In this document: positions 27,123 through 36,153 of the stretch, in pieces
Numbering within the stretch: position 1 is the stretch's first letter
Layout: each line of letters starts with the position of its first letter
From: Cacconaster sp045617505
GTDB lineage: Bacteria > Bacteroidota > Bacteroidia > Bacteroidales > UBA932
DNA: 64,000 nucleotides
Assembly (NCBI GenBank): GCA_045617505.1
Contig: JAZLIS010000064.1
Location: 62,001 to 126,000 of the forward strand
Reading direction: 5' to 3'
Position numbers and translations under genes: made by a program
Notes under the pieces: generated by a model
Database searches by the model: none
Told to the model about the DNA's origin: nothing
What the model saw: only the letters and a program-made list of their open reading frames with translations

Positions 27123-28609
27123 TCCCTGTATTCTGCTATTACCGCGTCCTGCCTCACGATGCGTCTCACCTGACGGATGTTCTGCCTGAGAGGTTCCACG
27201 GTGGGCTCGGGCACGCTGTAGGATTTGAAGGTCTTGATATAGTGCTCCGGATCCTCCTGGGGAAGGACGAACGGTTTGTGAACCTGACCGTTTTCATCGA
27301 AGTAACTGATGAAGATGCGGGTATAGACTCCGTTCATCCTGCGGGAGGTGAAGATTATCCACCTGCCGTTCGAGGACCAGTTGTGGTAACTGTCGGCCTC
27401 GTCGCTGTTGAGGAGCTCGAGTTTGTCGAGGCTTCCGTCAGTGAGGTCCATCATCCATAAGTCCGAATCCCTGTGATAGTTGTGGCAGGAACCGAATCTT
27501 GCGACGGCAACCAGCATACGCCTGCCGTCGGGGGAGATGCGGGGGAAGAGAGCGCTCTTGTCCATAGACTTTGCGTCCATCACCATCTGCGGAGGTCCGA
27601 ACTGCTTTGTGGCGGGATCGAAGGACTTCTTGAGAATGTCATATTTGAAATCCTCGAAGTGCTCTCCCAGTTCCACGTCGGACAATTCCCTCAGTTCGGG
27701 CTGGCTTGCGCAGGAGTAATATAAGGTGCGGCCGTCGGGGGCCCAGGCCGGGTAGTTCTCGAACAGGATGGAATCCTTGGCCACCGGTGTCATTGTGTTT
27801 GAGGCAACGTCATACATTATAAGGTCGGAGTCGTTGTCCTGCTGCTCTATTCTATTGTAATTCTGAGCGAAGAAGAACTGCCGGAGCCAGTTGTTGGAAT
27901 ATACTATCAGATTTTCGGTGGGGTGCCAGGCGGGATAGAACCCTCCGGAAATGGTCTGTTCCGTCTTGAGGTCCACCTTTTCTCCATTCTGCCCGTCCAC
28001 TATGACCGTACCCGATTCGATGAGCCTGACGTGCAGTTGCCATCGGTCCGTGTGATAGTTCTGGAAACTGTGGCAGTTGATGCACTGCTGCTTCGTGCGG
28101 GAGTGCTCGAAACGGTTGTGATACAGTTCACGGCTCTTGAATGAGGTGACATCCCTCTGGTCTATCGAGAGATACGAATGAAATTCGTAAGAAGGGGCCA
28201 GGAAGCGGTAGGTAATCCAGCCGTCGATTTCCTCCTGAGCCACCTGGCAGGAGAAGTCCCGCAGACGTGACCACTGACCGTCCCTATACAGGTAGGTCTC
28301 GAAAGTCAGTTCTTTCCCTTTCGCGGCATTCAGAAGGTTCCTCCATTTCTTCAAGGGGAATTTCACCTTGCGTCCGGATATGACAATCTCCTCTCCGGAG
28401 GGTCCGCAGACACGGGTGAGAATCTTCTTTCCGTCGTTTCGGACCAGATAGTTCAAGGGGGCGATGTTCGGCGGAACCGTGACTTCCCGGTAGTCGGGGA
28501 AGATGTCAGCCTCCTCCTCAATCTGTCCGCACTGAGGGATGCCGGGAGTGCAGGACAATGCCGTCAGGAACAGGGCCGTCAAACAGATGTATCTTGTCAA
28601 TTTTCTCAT
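27119..28609 (-). CDS. TolB-like propeller lipoprotein with a CxxCH haem motif
   Basis: 496 residues. Lipobox LTALSC (Cys20). After an N-terminal beta region comes Cys176-Ile-Asn-Cys179-His180, a haem c attachment motif, followed by repeated propeller strands (GGFYPAWHPTENLIVYSNN, ENYPAWAPDGRTLYYSC, FPRISPDGRRMLVAV) of the PD40/TolB type. The C-terminal segment is basic and helical. It lies 2 nt after the DUF6057 gene and overlaps the thioredoxin-fold gene by 4 nt. A covalently bound haem would place it in periplasmic or surface electron transfer, but only one CxxCH is present and the axial ligand cannot be identified. Confidence 0.78.
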   Translation of the reverse strand: MRKLTRYICLTALFLTALSCTPGIPQCGQIEEEADIFPDYREVTVPPNIAPLNYLVRNDGKKILTRVCGPSGEEIVISGRKVKFPLKKWRNLLNAAKGKELTFETYLYRDGQWSRLRDFSCQVAQEEIDGWITYRFLAPSYEFHSYLSIDQRDVTSFKSRELYHNRFEHSRTKQQCINCHSFQNYHTDRWQLHVRLIESGTVIVDGQNGEKVDLKTEQTISGGFYPAWHPTENLIVYSNNWLRQFFFAQNYNRIEQQDNDSDLIMYDVASNTMTPVAKDSILFENYPAWAPDGRTLYYSCASQPELRELSDVELGEHFEDFKYDILKKSFDPATKQFGPPQMVMDAKSMDKSALFPRISPDGRRMLVAVARFGSCHNYHRDSDLWMMDLTDGSLDKLELLNSDEADSYHNWSSNGRWIIFTSRRMNGVYTRIFISYFDENGQVHKPFVLPQEDPEHYIKTFKSYSVPEPTVEPLRQNIRQVRRIVRQDAVIAEYRE

Positions 28610-28611
28610 TG

Positions 28612-30408
28612 TCAGTTGATATCAAAGTCTTTGACGAAGGAGCAATAGTACCAGTAGGTGTCGCCGAAACGCTTGCGGAAATATTCCAGAGAGGACTTCG
28701 ACCCCGAAGATTTGGTCATAGCCTCACTGAAGGCGTTGAATCTCCTGAGGACAGGGCTCTTCTCTCCTCCTATTCTTTCCAGAACGTCGGCAAGACGGGC
28801 CTGGTCCCTCTCCATATAGGCGAACAGCAGGGCGGCTTCAGCCATTGCTTTCGGCAGAGCCCTTCCCTCCTTCACCCAGAGGTCATATTTAGGCCAGAAA
28901 TATCCGGCATCCTTTGCCACGAGGGTATATCCGATGGAGAGGTCCCGAAGAGGCCCCCGGGCAGATTCGAGAGCCGGAAACAGCCAGAGGAACGTATCTT
29001 CCACGACTGTACTGCTCATGAATTTGGGCTCAGTATATTCATTCAGCGCCTTTGCCATCAGGTATTCCGGGTCCTGCGCAAGCAGTTCCGGGTTGTCCAG
29101 GTAACTCCTATATTTTTCCACCCATCTCTTCTGGCCGGCATTCTGCTCAATCAGGCAAAGGTATTTTTCGACCAATTCCCTCTTCTCGGTCCCGCTGAAA
29201 AGGGCCGCCTTCGCAAGATATTTGTATCGCTGCACCCCGGGCTGGTAGAGAAGGGTACATTCCATCGCCCATCTTGCGCTGTACTGAAGCATCCCGTAAT
29301 AGAAGAATGAAACGGGGGCGCAGACCATCGTCATCGAGATGGGGGCCTTTGTGTCAATCGGGCTGTAATCATCGGAGAAGGAGAACATCCTTTCAAGCAG
29401 TTCTCCCTTGTAAAGCAGAGCGATATTCCTGTACATCACGCCGATGCGGGTGGGATTTTTCAGTTTCCCCGCAATCTTCAGGACCTTGTCCCAGTCGTTG
29501 GCCTCGATGGCCTGTTCCATACTGATTTCAGCGTGGAAGTTTTTGTCGCGGTAGGAGAAGTAGAAAAACCCTCCGGCCAGAAGTGCGGCAATGAGAATGT
29601 CCGGCACGCCGTGCTTCAGCCTGCGAATGGGTTTTCCGGTGGCACAGAGCAGAATCAGTATGATGCAGGAGACTGCAATCGGAATCCAATGCTTTTCATT
29701 TCCGTTGAAATCGAAGTACGGCATTCCGGCAAGATAGGTGAAGGAGGGGTCTGTATGTGTGTAGAGCAGCCTTGTATAGATTTGGGGGACAGCCGCTGCA
29801 CCTGTCAGCAGCAGGAGAGGGAAAAGACCGTTCCGGCTCCCTTCTCCGTCACGGGTCAGATAAACGGCGGTGCAGCAGAGAGCCGCGACAACTGCATAGG
29901 CTCCGATGAGAGGATAACCGGCAATCAAAATCAGCCCTCCGTATATATAAGGTCTCCGGCTACCGGCAAATCCACAGACAATCGCGCTTGCTGCCGCAAC
30001 CCCGAGCATCTGGGAGAAAACGTACCCTTGAGCCCTCATAGTGTGAAGGTTATAATCCATTCCCGTCCAGAAGATCAGAACGGCCAGAGTGGGAATCCAC
30101 GCCAGAGGGGAGGGCCCCGCAATCCTGCGGCAGAGCAGGACTGTTCCCGTCATAAGGGCAAGGAAAAGAAGGATGCCGGCAACCGGGAAATGACCGGCTT
30201 GAGTCAGAAACAGCCCTGCATACTCAAGAATTCCGCCGGGCCTGTTCAGGAAATCCGCAACGAATCCCCGTTCAAACGAAAAGATGCTCAGGTCTGCCGC
30301 CTTTTCGAGGACTCCCTTCTTGGCAGTGACGACCAGAGCAACCGCGACAGCCATTATGACGGCTGACGCGGATTCCACCTTTCTCCCTTTTTTTTCGGAC
30401 TGTTTCAT
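28612..30408 (-). CDS. DUF6057-like polytopic membrane protein
   Basis: 598 residues. About ten hydrophobic helices fill the first ~300 residues (for example AVIMAVAVALVVTA, LALMTGTVLLC, AAASAIVCGFAG). The C-terminal half is soluble and helical, resembling TPR-type repeats (AIEANDWDKVLKIAGKLKNPT, YKYLAKAALFSGTEKRELVEKYLCL in part). The layout and its neighbours, a TolB-like lipoprotein and a DUF4369 protein, match the Bacteroidota family I recognise as DUF6057; function is unknown. It is first in a three-gene operon and is divergent from the acyltransferase gene. A weak -7 box (TATCTTCA) is at 30422-30429 on the minus strand. Confidence 0.65.
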   Translation of the reverse strand: MKQSEKKGRKVESASAVIMAVAVALVVTAKKGVLEKAADLSIFSFERGFVADFLNRPGGILEYAGLFLTQAGHFPVAGILLFLALMTGTVLLCRRIAGPSPLAWIPTLAVLIFWTGMDYNLHTMRAQGYVFSQMLGVAAASAIVCGFAGSRRPYIYGGLILIAGYPLIGAYAVVAALCCTAVYLTRDGEGSRNGLFPLLLLTGAAAVPQIYTRLLYTHTDPSFTYLAGMPYFDFNGNEKHWIPIAVSCIILILLCATGKPIRRLKHGVPDILIAALLAGGFFYFSYRDKNFHAEISMEQAIEANDWDKVLKIAGKLKNPTRIGVMYRNIALLYKGELLERMFSFSDDYSPIDTKAPISMTMVCAPVSFFYYGMLQYSARWAMECTLLYQPGVQRYKYLAKAALFSGTEKRELVEKYLCLIEQNAGQKRWVEKYRSYLDNPELLAQDPEYLMAKALNEYTEPKFMSSTVVEDTFLWLFPALESARGPLRDLSIGYTLVAKDAGYFWPKYDLWVKEGRALPKAMAEAALLFAYMERDQARLADVLERIGGEKSPVLRRFNAFSEAMTKSSGSKSSLEYFRKRFGDTYWYYCSFVKDFDIN

Positions 30409-30475
30409 CGTTCTCGCAGTGTGAAGATACCTATTATTGGTGAAAGAATCAAAAAAAACAGTAACTTGCGAGGAA

Positions 30476-31774
30476 ATGGAAAAAGAGAAAAAAATCTACG
30501 GAAAGGATTTCAGGTACGATTTGCTGCACAGTTATACGAGCCTGTGTATCAAGATGTTTTTTAAGCAATTCAAGGTTTTGGGGCAGGAGAACATACCCTC
30601 CGACGGAGCGGTGATAATGGCTCCCAATCATTGCAACGCACTGCTGGATCCTCTTGCCATCCTGACAACTTTAAAAGGCAGGATTGTCTTTGTGGCCCGT
30701 GCCGACATCTTCGGAGGCGTGCTGGCCAAAATCTTCGAGTTTCTCAAGATGATGCCCATCAACAGGCGTCGGGACGGTATCCGGAATATGGTCAAGGCAG
30801 AGGAAACGATAGAAAAGGCGATAGAAGTTCTCGACAATGACGTTCCTTTCTGCATCTTGCCGGAAGGGACACACCGCACTATGCACAGCCTTCTCCCCAT
30901 CGGGAAGGGAATTGCCCGCATTGCGGCGGGTTTTTGTGAAGAACATCCCGGGAAGAGATTGTATATATTGCCTGTGGGGTTAGAGTACGGGGATTATTTC
31001 CGTCCCTGCACCACACTGACCGTCAGGTATGGCAGACCGATTGACGTTTCGGCTCTCCTCCGCGAAGGAAGCGGCAGGACGCAGCTCGAAAAAATGAATG
31101 AGATACGCTCCTTGACAGGAGGGGGAATCAGGGATAATATCATATATATTTCTGACGATGAAGAATATGAACCGACTTGGGAGTTGGTGAAGATAGCCAG
31201 CGGGAAGGTTCCCGAGTGCAGGTGTGGCGAGCGGAGCCGGAAAGGGATGGAAGCGGCGGCTGCAGTGAGGGCTCTTCGGGAGAAAAACCCTCAGGAGGTG
31301 TCGTCTCTTCTGGAAGAGGCGCGCAAGTTCTCCCGGGCACGTAAGGATGCGGGCATAAGCCTTCACTCTCTTGCCTGCAGGCATAACGGGCTTTCAGTGG
31401 TTCTCCATACCTTGCTTGCGGCAGTACTGCTGCCCTACATTGCGGTATGTGCCGCAGCGGCGGTGATTCCTCTCGCTCTGGCTGAGTATATGTGCGCAAA
31501 GAGGTTTGAGGACAGGGCTTTCCACAATTCGGCTAGAATGCTGATTATGGAACTTGTCTGGACGCTGTGCTTTGTTCTGGGTGCGGTTGAGCTGCTTTGC
31601 CTGAACAGGTGGTACGGGCTTCTGTGGATTGCAACTCTCTGGCCCGCCCCCTATGCGGTTTACCGCTATGCCGAGATGGTCAGAAGGACGATCTCGCTTT
31701 GGAGGTTGACAGGACACGGGAGGATTCGCGGATGGTACCGCGAACTGCGTGACAAGATGGAAGATATCAGATAA
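30476..31774 (+). CDS. PlsC-like 1-acylglycerol-3-phosphate acyltransferase, extended
   Basis: 432 residues from the ATG at 30476; an upstream in-frame TTG at 30437 has no better ribosome site. The acyltransferase domain (about 20-250) has the NHxxxxxDP form of motif I (NHCNALLDP), the motif III-like LPEGTHRTMHSLLPIGKG and a block with VARADIFGG. The C-terminal ~180 residues add several membrane helices (VVLHTLLAAVLLPYIAV). The enzyme would acylate lysophosphatidate or another lysolipid. In Bacteroidota such proteins are also found in sphingolipid or ornithine-lipid contexts, but no such genes are nearby. A weak -7 box (TAACTTGC) lies at 30462-30469. Confidence 0.82.
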   Translation: MEKEKKIYGKDFRYDLLHSYTSLCIKMFFKQFKVLGQENIPSDGAVIMAPNHCNALLDPLAILTTLKGRIVFVARADIFGGVLAKIFEFLKMMPINRRRDGIRNMVKAEETIEKAIEVLDNDVPFCILPEGTHRTMHSLLPIGKGIARIAAGFCEEHPGKRLYILPVGLEYGDYFRPCTTLTVRYGRPIDVSALLREGSGRTQLEKMNEIRSLTGGGIRDNIIYISDDEEYEPTWELVKIASGKVPECRCGERSRKGMEAAAAVRALREKNPQEVSSLLEEARKFSRARKDAGISLHSLACRHNGLSVVLHTLLAAVLLPYIAVCAAAAVIPLALAEYMCAKRFEDRAFHNSARMLIMELVWTLCFVLGAVELLCLNRWYGLLWIATLWPAPYAVYRYAEMVRRTISLWRLTGHGRIRGWYRELRDKMEDIR

Positions 31775-31780
31775 CGGATA

Positions 31781-32200
31781 TCAATCGGTGCCGTTGCTTT
31801 CAGAGGCCCGTTTCGCCATTCTCTTGTCCCGCTTGACTTTTTCTTTTCCGAATGTTGTCTTGAGGTATTTCTTCCACTGCTCAGGAGTGAGAATCTGCTC
31901 CAGCGCCTTGTCGGTTTTGTCCATCCATTTGTCCGAAACGCTTTCATAGACGTTGCTGACTGTCATACCGTTCTTCTTGAGAGCCTCAACCTCTTCAATC
32001 AGAGCGCTGAAATTGTGCTGATAGACGGAATCCGCAAAGAAGGCCTGGATTTCGTCTATTCCGATGTTCCTGATAAGGAATTCGAGGTGGTCTGCGGCGA
32101 ATTTTTCTGCGGATGGAGCTTCCTGCTCCTGACCGATGGCAGTGAAGGAGAGAAGAAAAACTGCGGCTGAGGATAAGAGTCTCTTTACGTTCATACTCAT
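31781..32200 (-). CDS. Secreted hypothetical protein
   Basis: 139 residues with a signal peptide ending near AIGQEQ. The mature protein is helical and charged, and carries LEQILTPEQWKKYLKTTFGKEK (LTPEQW followed by a Lys-rich tail), reminiscent of the LTxxQ helices of Spy/CpxP proteins. I do not recognise the family. A -7 box (TATCTTTG, minus) lies at 32224-32231, facing away from the C69 peptidase promoter. The 3' end is convergent with the acyltransferase gene with a 6-nt gap. Two nearby Met codons (32200, 32194) are alternative starts. Confidence 0.6.
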   Translation of the reverse strand: MSMNVKRLLSSAAVFLLSFTAIGQEQEAPSAEKFAADHLEFLIRNIGIDEIQAFFADSVYQHNFSALIEEVEALKKNGMTVSNVYESVSDKWMDKTDKALEQILTPEQWKKYLKTTFGKEKVKRDKRMAKRASESNGTD

Positions 32201-32223
32201 TTGTTCAGAAATGTGTCCGGAAG

Positions 32224-32250
32224 CAAAGATAGATATTTTTTGTATCTTTG
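32224..32250. promoter_or_regulatory. Divergent promoter, hypothetical / C69 peptidase
   Basis: Opposed identical -7 boxes: TATCTTTG on the minus strand at 32224-32231 and TATCTTTG on the plus strand at 32243-32250, 11 bp apart, forming an inverted repeat. They fit the starts at 32200 (minus) and 32279 (plus). Confidence 0.65.
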
Positions 32251-32278
32251 TGACAGAAAATAAAATAGAATTTTGGAT

Positions 32279-33952
32279 ATGAAAAAACTGACTTTTCTTC
32301 TCGTCTTATTGGCAGTTACATTAATCCGGGTTCCGGCGGCTGTCGCCTGCACCAACGTGATTGTCACCAAGGGAGCCTCTGCCGACGGCTCTGTGCTGGT
32401 CTCATACGCAGCGGATTCCCATCAACTTTTCGGAGAACTTTACTTCCATCCCGCTGCGGACTGGAGCAAGGGATCCCGTCTGAAAATCAACGAATGGGAC
32501 ACCGGTTTCCATAAAGGGGAAATCGACCAGGTGGGCCATACATTCCAGACAGTGGGCAATATGAACGAACACCAGCTCATCATAACCGAGACCACTTTCG
32601 GCGGACGGGAGGGCCTTGCGAACCCCGAGGGGATAATGGATTATGGTTCACTGATTTATGTGACTCTTCAGCGTGCGGCGACTGCCCGTGAGGCCATCAG
32701 TACAATCGACAGTTTCCTTCAGACTTACGGCTACCCTTCAGCAGGGGAATCCTTCAGCATCGCCGACAAGAATGAGTGCTGGATTATGGAAATTGTGGGA
32801 AAAGGTGAGCAGAAAGGTGCAGTATGGGTTGCAGTCCGTATTCCTGACGGAGCAATCTGTGCCCACGCAAACCAGAGCCGCATACATCATTTTCCTCTGA
32901 ATGACCCTGAAAATTGTCTCTACTCCCCCGATGTCATCTCTTTCGCCCGTGGAAAGGGGTGGTTCAGCGGGAAGGACGAGGAATTCAGTTTCTGCGACAC
33001 CTATTGCCCCGCGGATTTCAGCGGATTGAGAGGCTGCGAGGGTAGGGTCTGGTCCGCTTTCCGCATTCTCGGCAAGGAGGGGTTCGACAGTGAAAAGTAT
33101 CTTGACTTCGCGATGGGTAAGAATGCCGCCAACAAGATGCCCCTCTATATTGTGCCTTCCGAAAAGGTATCCCTGAAGGATGTGGCGGACGTGATGAGGG
33201 ATCATTTCGAAAACACCCCTATGGATTTCACCGAGGATGTGGGTGCAGGTCCCAGCCGTCTCCCCTACAGATGGCGTCCGATGGGCTTTGAGATTGACGG
33301 ACAGGCCTATTCCTTTGAACGCTCGATAGCCACCCAGCAGACCGGTTTCTGGATTGTCTGCCAGTCCCGCAGTTGGCTGCCCGACGAAGTGGGAGGAGTC
33401 CTCTGGTTCGGTGTGGATGATGCCGCAACCAGCGCTCTCACACCGATTTACACCAATATACAGTCTGTACCTCACTGCTTTGCCCACGGGAACGGCTCTA
33501 TGCTGGAATACAGCCCTACCTCCGCATTCTGGCAATTCAACAAGGTGGCTCAGTTCGCCTATCTCTACTATGACCGTGTGGCTCCTGAACTGAGGGCATT
33601 CATCGACAATTATGAAAACGAGAACCTCAAGCTTCTCGCCGCAAAGGATGCGGAACTTCTGCAGCTGCTTGGAAAAGGAGAGAAGAAGGCGGCTCTTGCC
33701 TCGATGACGCAGTTCTGCTCCGAGCGGTCGCACTATCTTCTTGACGAGTGGAAGAAGATGGAAAGTTACATTCTGGTCAAGTTTATGGACGGCAATATCA
33801 AGAAGCAGAATGCTGACGGCTCATTCAAGGACAATGGTGCGGGGATGAATATTCCTGAATTCCCGACTCAGCCCAAGTTCAGGGAGAGGTGGCTGCGGTC
33901 CATCGTCAAGGACCAGGGAGAGGTTATCAAGGTTGTTGCTCCTGCTCAGTAG
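32279..33952 (+). CDS. C69-family dipeptidase (peptidase U34), secreted
   Basis: 557 residues from the ATG at 32279; an upstream TTG at 32273 is ignored. A signal peptide ends at AVA, so cleavage would expose Cys24, the N-terminal nucleophile of this Ntn-type hydrolase family (CTNVIVTKGASADGS). Other family blocks are AADSHQLFGEL, TETTFGGREGL and AGESFSIADKNECWIMEIVGKG in part. Members cut dipeptides, and in gut Bacteroidota they are often abundant exopeptidases. The 3' end overlaps the convergent BACON-like lipoprotein gene by 26 nt. The promoter is the plus box at 32243-32250. Confidence 0.92.
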   Translation: MKKLTFLLVLLAVTLIRVPAAVACTNVIVTKGASADGSVLVSYAADSHQLFGELYFHPAADWSKGSRLKINEWDTGFHKGEIDQVGHTFQTVGNMNEHQLIITETTFGGREGLANPEGIMDYGSLIYVTLQRAATAREAISTIDSFLQTYGYPSAGESFSIADKNECWIMEIVGKGEQKGAVWVAVRIPDGAICAHANQSRIHHFPLNDPENCLYSPDVISFARGKGWFSGKDEEFSFCDTYCPADFSGLRGCEGRVWSAFRILGKEGFDSEKYLDFAMGKNAANKMPLYIVPSEKVSLKDVADVMRDHFENTPMDFTEDVGAGPSRLPYRWRPMGFEIDGQAYSFERSIATQQTGFWIVCQSRSWLPDEVGGVLWFGVDDAATSALTPIYTNIQSVPHCFAHGNGSMLEYSPTSAFWQFNKVAQFAYLYYDRVAPELRAFIDNYENENLKLLAAKDAELLQLLGKGEKKAALASMTQFCSERSHYLLDEWKKMESYILVKFMDGNIKKQNADGSFKDNGAGMNIPEFPTQPKFRERWLRSIVKDQGEVIKVVAPAQ

Positions 33953-34295
33953 CCCCTTCCTGCTCTACTACAACATATCTCTGGATGGTCTCGGATTTGA
34001 TTGAGACCTGTGCCTGACGGGCCTGAGTTGAAGTGTTTTCAGTTACCGACACGAAGGTCTCGGTATCGGTGTCACCCCAGTCAATGGAGACACTTATCCA
34101 GTCGGGATTGTCTTTGTTGCTCCAGATGACGTTGGAGTGAACCTTCACCAGAGCGGAATCCGCTCCCGCTCCGAATCGGAGGGTGTCGGGCGTCACAGTA
34201 AGTTCCGGCAGTACATATTTTTCACAGGAAACCATCTGTCCTGCAAGCAGAAGCACTATGAAAACCGCTGCGAGAGATGTGAAAGTCTTTTTCAT
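33927..34295 (-). CDS. BACON-like domain lipoprotein
   Basis: 122 residues. Lipobox GQMVSC (Cys24), then a single Ig-like domain: LTVTPDTLRFGAGADSALVKVHSN (start of strand pattern) and WSNKDNPDWISVS, ending with YVVVEQEGA. This matches the BACON domain, a common carbohydrate- or mucin-associated module in Bacteroidota. The tail is Gln/Glu rich. It overlaps the end of the C69 peptidase gene and is divergent from a second BACON-like lipoprotein. A near -7 box (TAACTTCG) is at 34303-34310. Confidence 0.75.
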   Translation of the reverse strand: MKKTFTSLAAVFIVLLLAGQMVSCEKYVLPELTVTPDTLRFGAGADSALVKVHSNVIWSNKDNPDWISVSIDWGDTDTETFVSVTENTSTQARQAQVSIKSETIQRYVVVEQEGATEQEQQP

Positions 34296-34302
34296 TGTGT
34301 TG

Positions 34303-34331
34303 CGAAGTTATGAAAAAAACGAATATCTTTG
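34303..34331. promoter_or_regulatory. Divergent promoter between two BACON-like lipoprotein genes
   Basis: Plus-strand TATCTTTG at 34324-34331 is 5 nt from the ATG at 34337, giving a nearly leaderless mRNA. An imperfect minus box TAACTTCG at 34303-34310 faces the other gene. Confidence 0.5.
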
Positions 34332-34336
34332 CAGAT

Positions 34337-34978
34337 ATGAACCGAATCCTGCATATTGTTCTGATTTCTCTGGCAGCAATTGTGCTGGCTGTCTCCTGTG
34401 ACACCAATGCCACTCCCGACAATTTCTTCAGTTCGACCAACACCGAGCTGACATACAAGGGCGGAGTTGCCAGTTTTACCGTATTCTCCAATGGCAGATG
34501 GGAAGCGAAGTGGAGTGACGAAGGAGTGACCGTGACACCTGTCAGCGGATACGGAGATACGGATGTAACTGTCAATGTCCCTGCGAATTATTCATATTCT
34601 GATTATCCCGTAAGAATAGAATTTGTCACTTATATCGATTCCACGTCCCATACCGGTAAATCCGTTGTAACTCTGCACGCCGCTCCTTTTGTTGTCTGTG
34701 AGGACAGGGCGAGAATCATAGGGCACGAGGCGTCGAAGGAGAGATTCTACGTCAATTCCAACCACCCCTGGTCCGTAAGGAGCAAAAAATGCGACGGACT
34801 GCTCTGGGAGGGAGATGTGGCCCCTTCATCCGGCACAGAGAACGGGGTGTGGGTGGAGGTGTCCATCCCTGAAAATACCGGCAGTCAGCCGAGGGAATAT
34901 TCGGTGGAAATCGCCCTTGACGAATACCCCGACGCGGATATCCTTCAGCTCCATATTCTCCAGGACACTCTGCAATAG
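34337..34978 (+). CDS. BACON-like lipoprotein, two Ig-like domains
   Basis: 213 residues from the ATG at 34337, which follows a -7 box and gives a good lipoprotein signal (LAAIVLAVSC, Cys21). Two Ig-like domains follow: one with ELTYKGGVASFTVFSNGRWEA and VTPVSGYGDTDVTV in part, another around NSNHPWSVRSKKCDGL to the C terminus. The first resembles BACON domains. It precedes the sugar kinase by 2 nt, an odd operon partner for a surface lipoprotein. Function is not known. Divergent from the BACON-like lipoprotein on the minus strand. Confidence 0.7.
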   Translation: MNRILHIVLISLAAIVLAVSCDTNATPDNFFSSTNTELTYKGGVASFTVFSNGRWEAKWSDEGVTVTPVSGYGDTDVTVNVPANYSYSDYPVRIEFVTYIDSTSHTGKSVVTLHAAPFVVCEDRARIIGHEASKERFYVNSNHPWSVRSKKCDGLLWEGDVAPSSGTENGVWVEVSIPENTGSQPREYSVEIALDEYPDADILQLHILQDTLQ

Positions 34979-34980
34979 AT

Positions 34981-36153
34981 ATGAAGTGCGAAGAGAAATT
35001 TTATGAGATTTACAGGAAGGAGCCGCAGGCGGTGGCTTTCTGTCCGTACAGAATCTGCCCGGTAGGGGCCCACGTGGACCACAATTTCGGAAAGATTACA
35101 GGATTTGCCATTGACAAGGGCATTCATTTCGCCTACAGAGCGAAGCAGAACGGCGTGGTCGAAATCTGTTCCCTGCAGTTTGACAAGCGGGCCCAGTGGC
35201 ACGTGGCAGGAACCCCCAAGACCAAACAGGACGACTGGGCGGACTACTTGCGTGGGGCAACCTTGTACCTTTCCCAGAAGCACCTTCTCGAAAAAGGTAT
35301 CAGTGGCGTCATTGAAGGATCTCTGCCGATTGGAGGCCTCTCATCTTCAGCCGCGGTGGTTCTGGTGTTCCTGAAGGCATTGTGCGAAGTGAACGGCATC
35401 CGTCTCACACCCTCGGAGATGATTGCTCTTTCCGTCCGGGTGGAGAATCAATATGTGGGAGTTTCCAGCGGAAAACTCGACCAAAGCTGCGAGATTTACG
35501 CGAAAAAGGACCATCTCCTTCATCTGGACACCCTCAACGACGAATACGAACTGATACCCACCTCTCCGAAGATGAAACAATACGAAATCGCCATCTTCTT
35601 CAGCGGACTTGAGAGAACCCTCATCGGAAGCAAATTCAATATGAGAGTCGATGAATGCCGGAGCGCCGCATACGCGCTGAAGGCCTTTGCCGGGATGGAG
35701 TACGGCAAATTTGCCGAAACATCTCTCAGGCAGGTTCCCGCCTCAATTTATGAGGAATACCGGGACTGTCTCCCCCTGAACTGGAAAAAAAGAGCGGAAC
35801 ACTGGTATTCCGAGCAGGATAGGGTGGAGAGGAGCGCCGAAGCGTGGAGAAATGGCAATGTGGAGGAGTACGGAAAAATTATCTTCGAGAGCGGACGATC
35901 CTCCATTGACAATTATCAGACAGGTTCTCCCGAACTCAAGGAACTTTATGAGATAATGACCCGCACCGAAGGCATCTACGGAGGCCGTTTCAGCGGTGCA
36001 GGATTCAAGGGGTGCTGTATGGCCATCATCGACCCTGCATACCGGGAATCAATTCTCCGCAAAGTCGGGGAGGAATATCTCAAGGCATTCCCCGCCCTCG
36101 AAGGAAAATACCAATCTACAATCTGCCACAGTTCGGAGGGCCTTCAGCTATGA
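34981..36153 (+). CDS. GHMP sugar kinase, galactokinase/galacturonokinase-like
   Basis: 390 residues. The GHMP kinase motifs are clear: CPYRICPVGAHVDHNFG (22-37; sugar site), GSLPIGGLSSSAAVVL (GLSSSAA at 119-125; ATP site) and GGRFSGAGFKGCC near the C terminus. The first motif differs from the galactokinase PGRVNLIGEHTDY and resembles the PYRICPLGAHIDH form I recall from plant galacturonokinase. The product would be a sugar-1-phosphate. The stop overlaps the ATG of a nucleotidyltransferase gene by 4 nt, suggesting a two-step route from free sugar to NDP-sugar. Galactose or galacturonate are the leading candidates. Confidence 0.85.
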   Translation: MKCEEKFYEIYRKEPQAVAFCPYRICPVGAHVDHNFGKITGFAIDKGIHFAYRAKQNGVVEICSLQFDKRAQWHVAGTPKTKQDDWADYLRGATLYLSQKHLLEKGISGVIEGSLPIGGLSSSAAVVLVFLKALCEVNGIRLTPSEMIALSVRVENQYVGVSSGKLDQSCEIYAKKDHLLHLDTLNDEYELIPTSPKMKQYEIAIFFSGLERTLIGSKFNMRVDECRSAAYALKAFAGMEYGKFAETSLRQVPASIYEEYRDCLPLNWKKRAEHWYSEQDRVERSAEAWRNGNVEEYGKIIFESGRSSIDNYQTGSPELKELYEIMTRTEGIYGGRFSGAGFKGCCMAIIDPAYRESILRKVGEEYLKAFPALEGKYQSTICHSSEGLQL

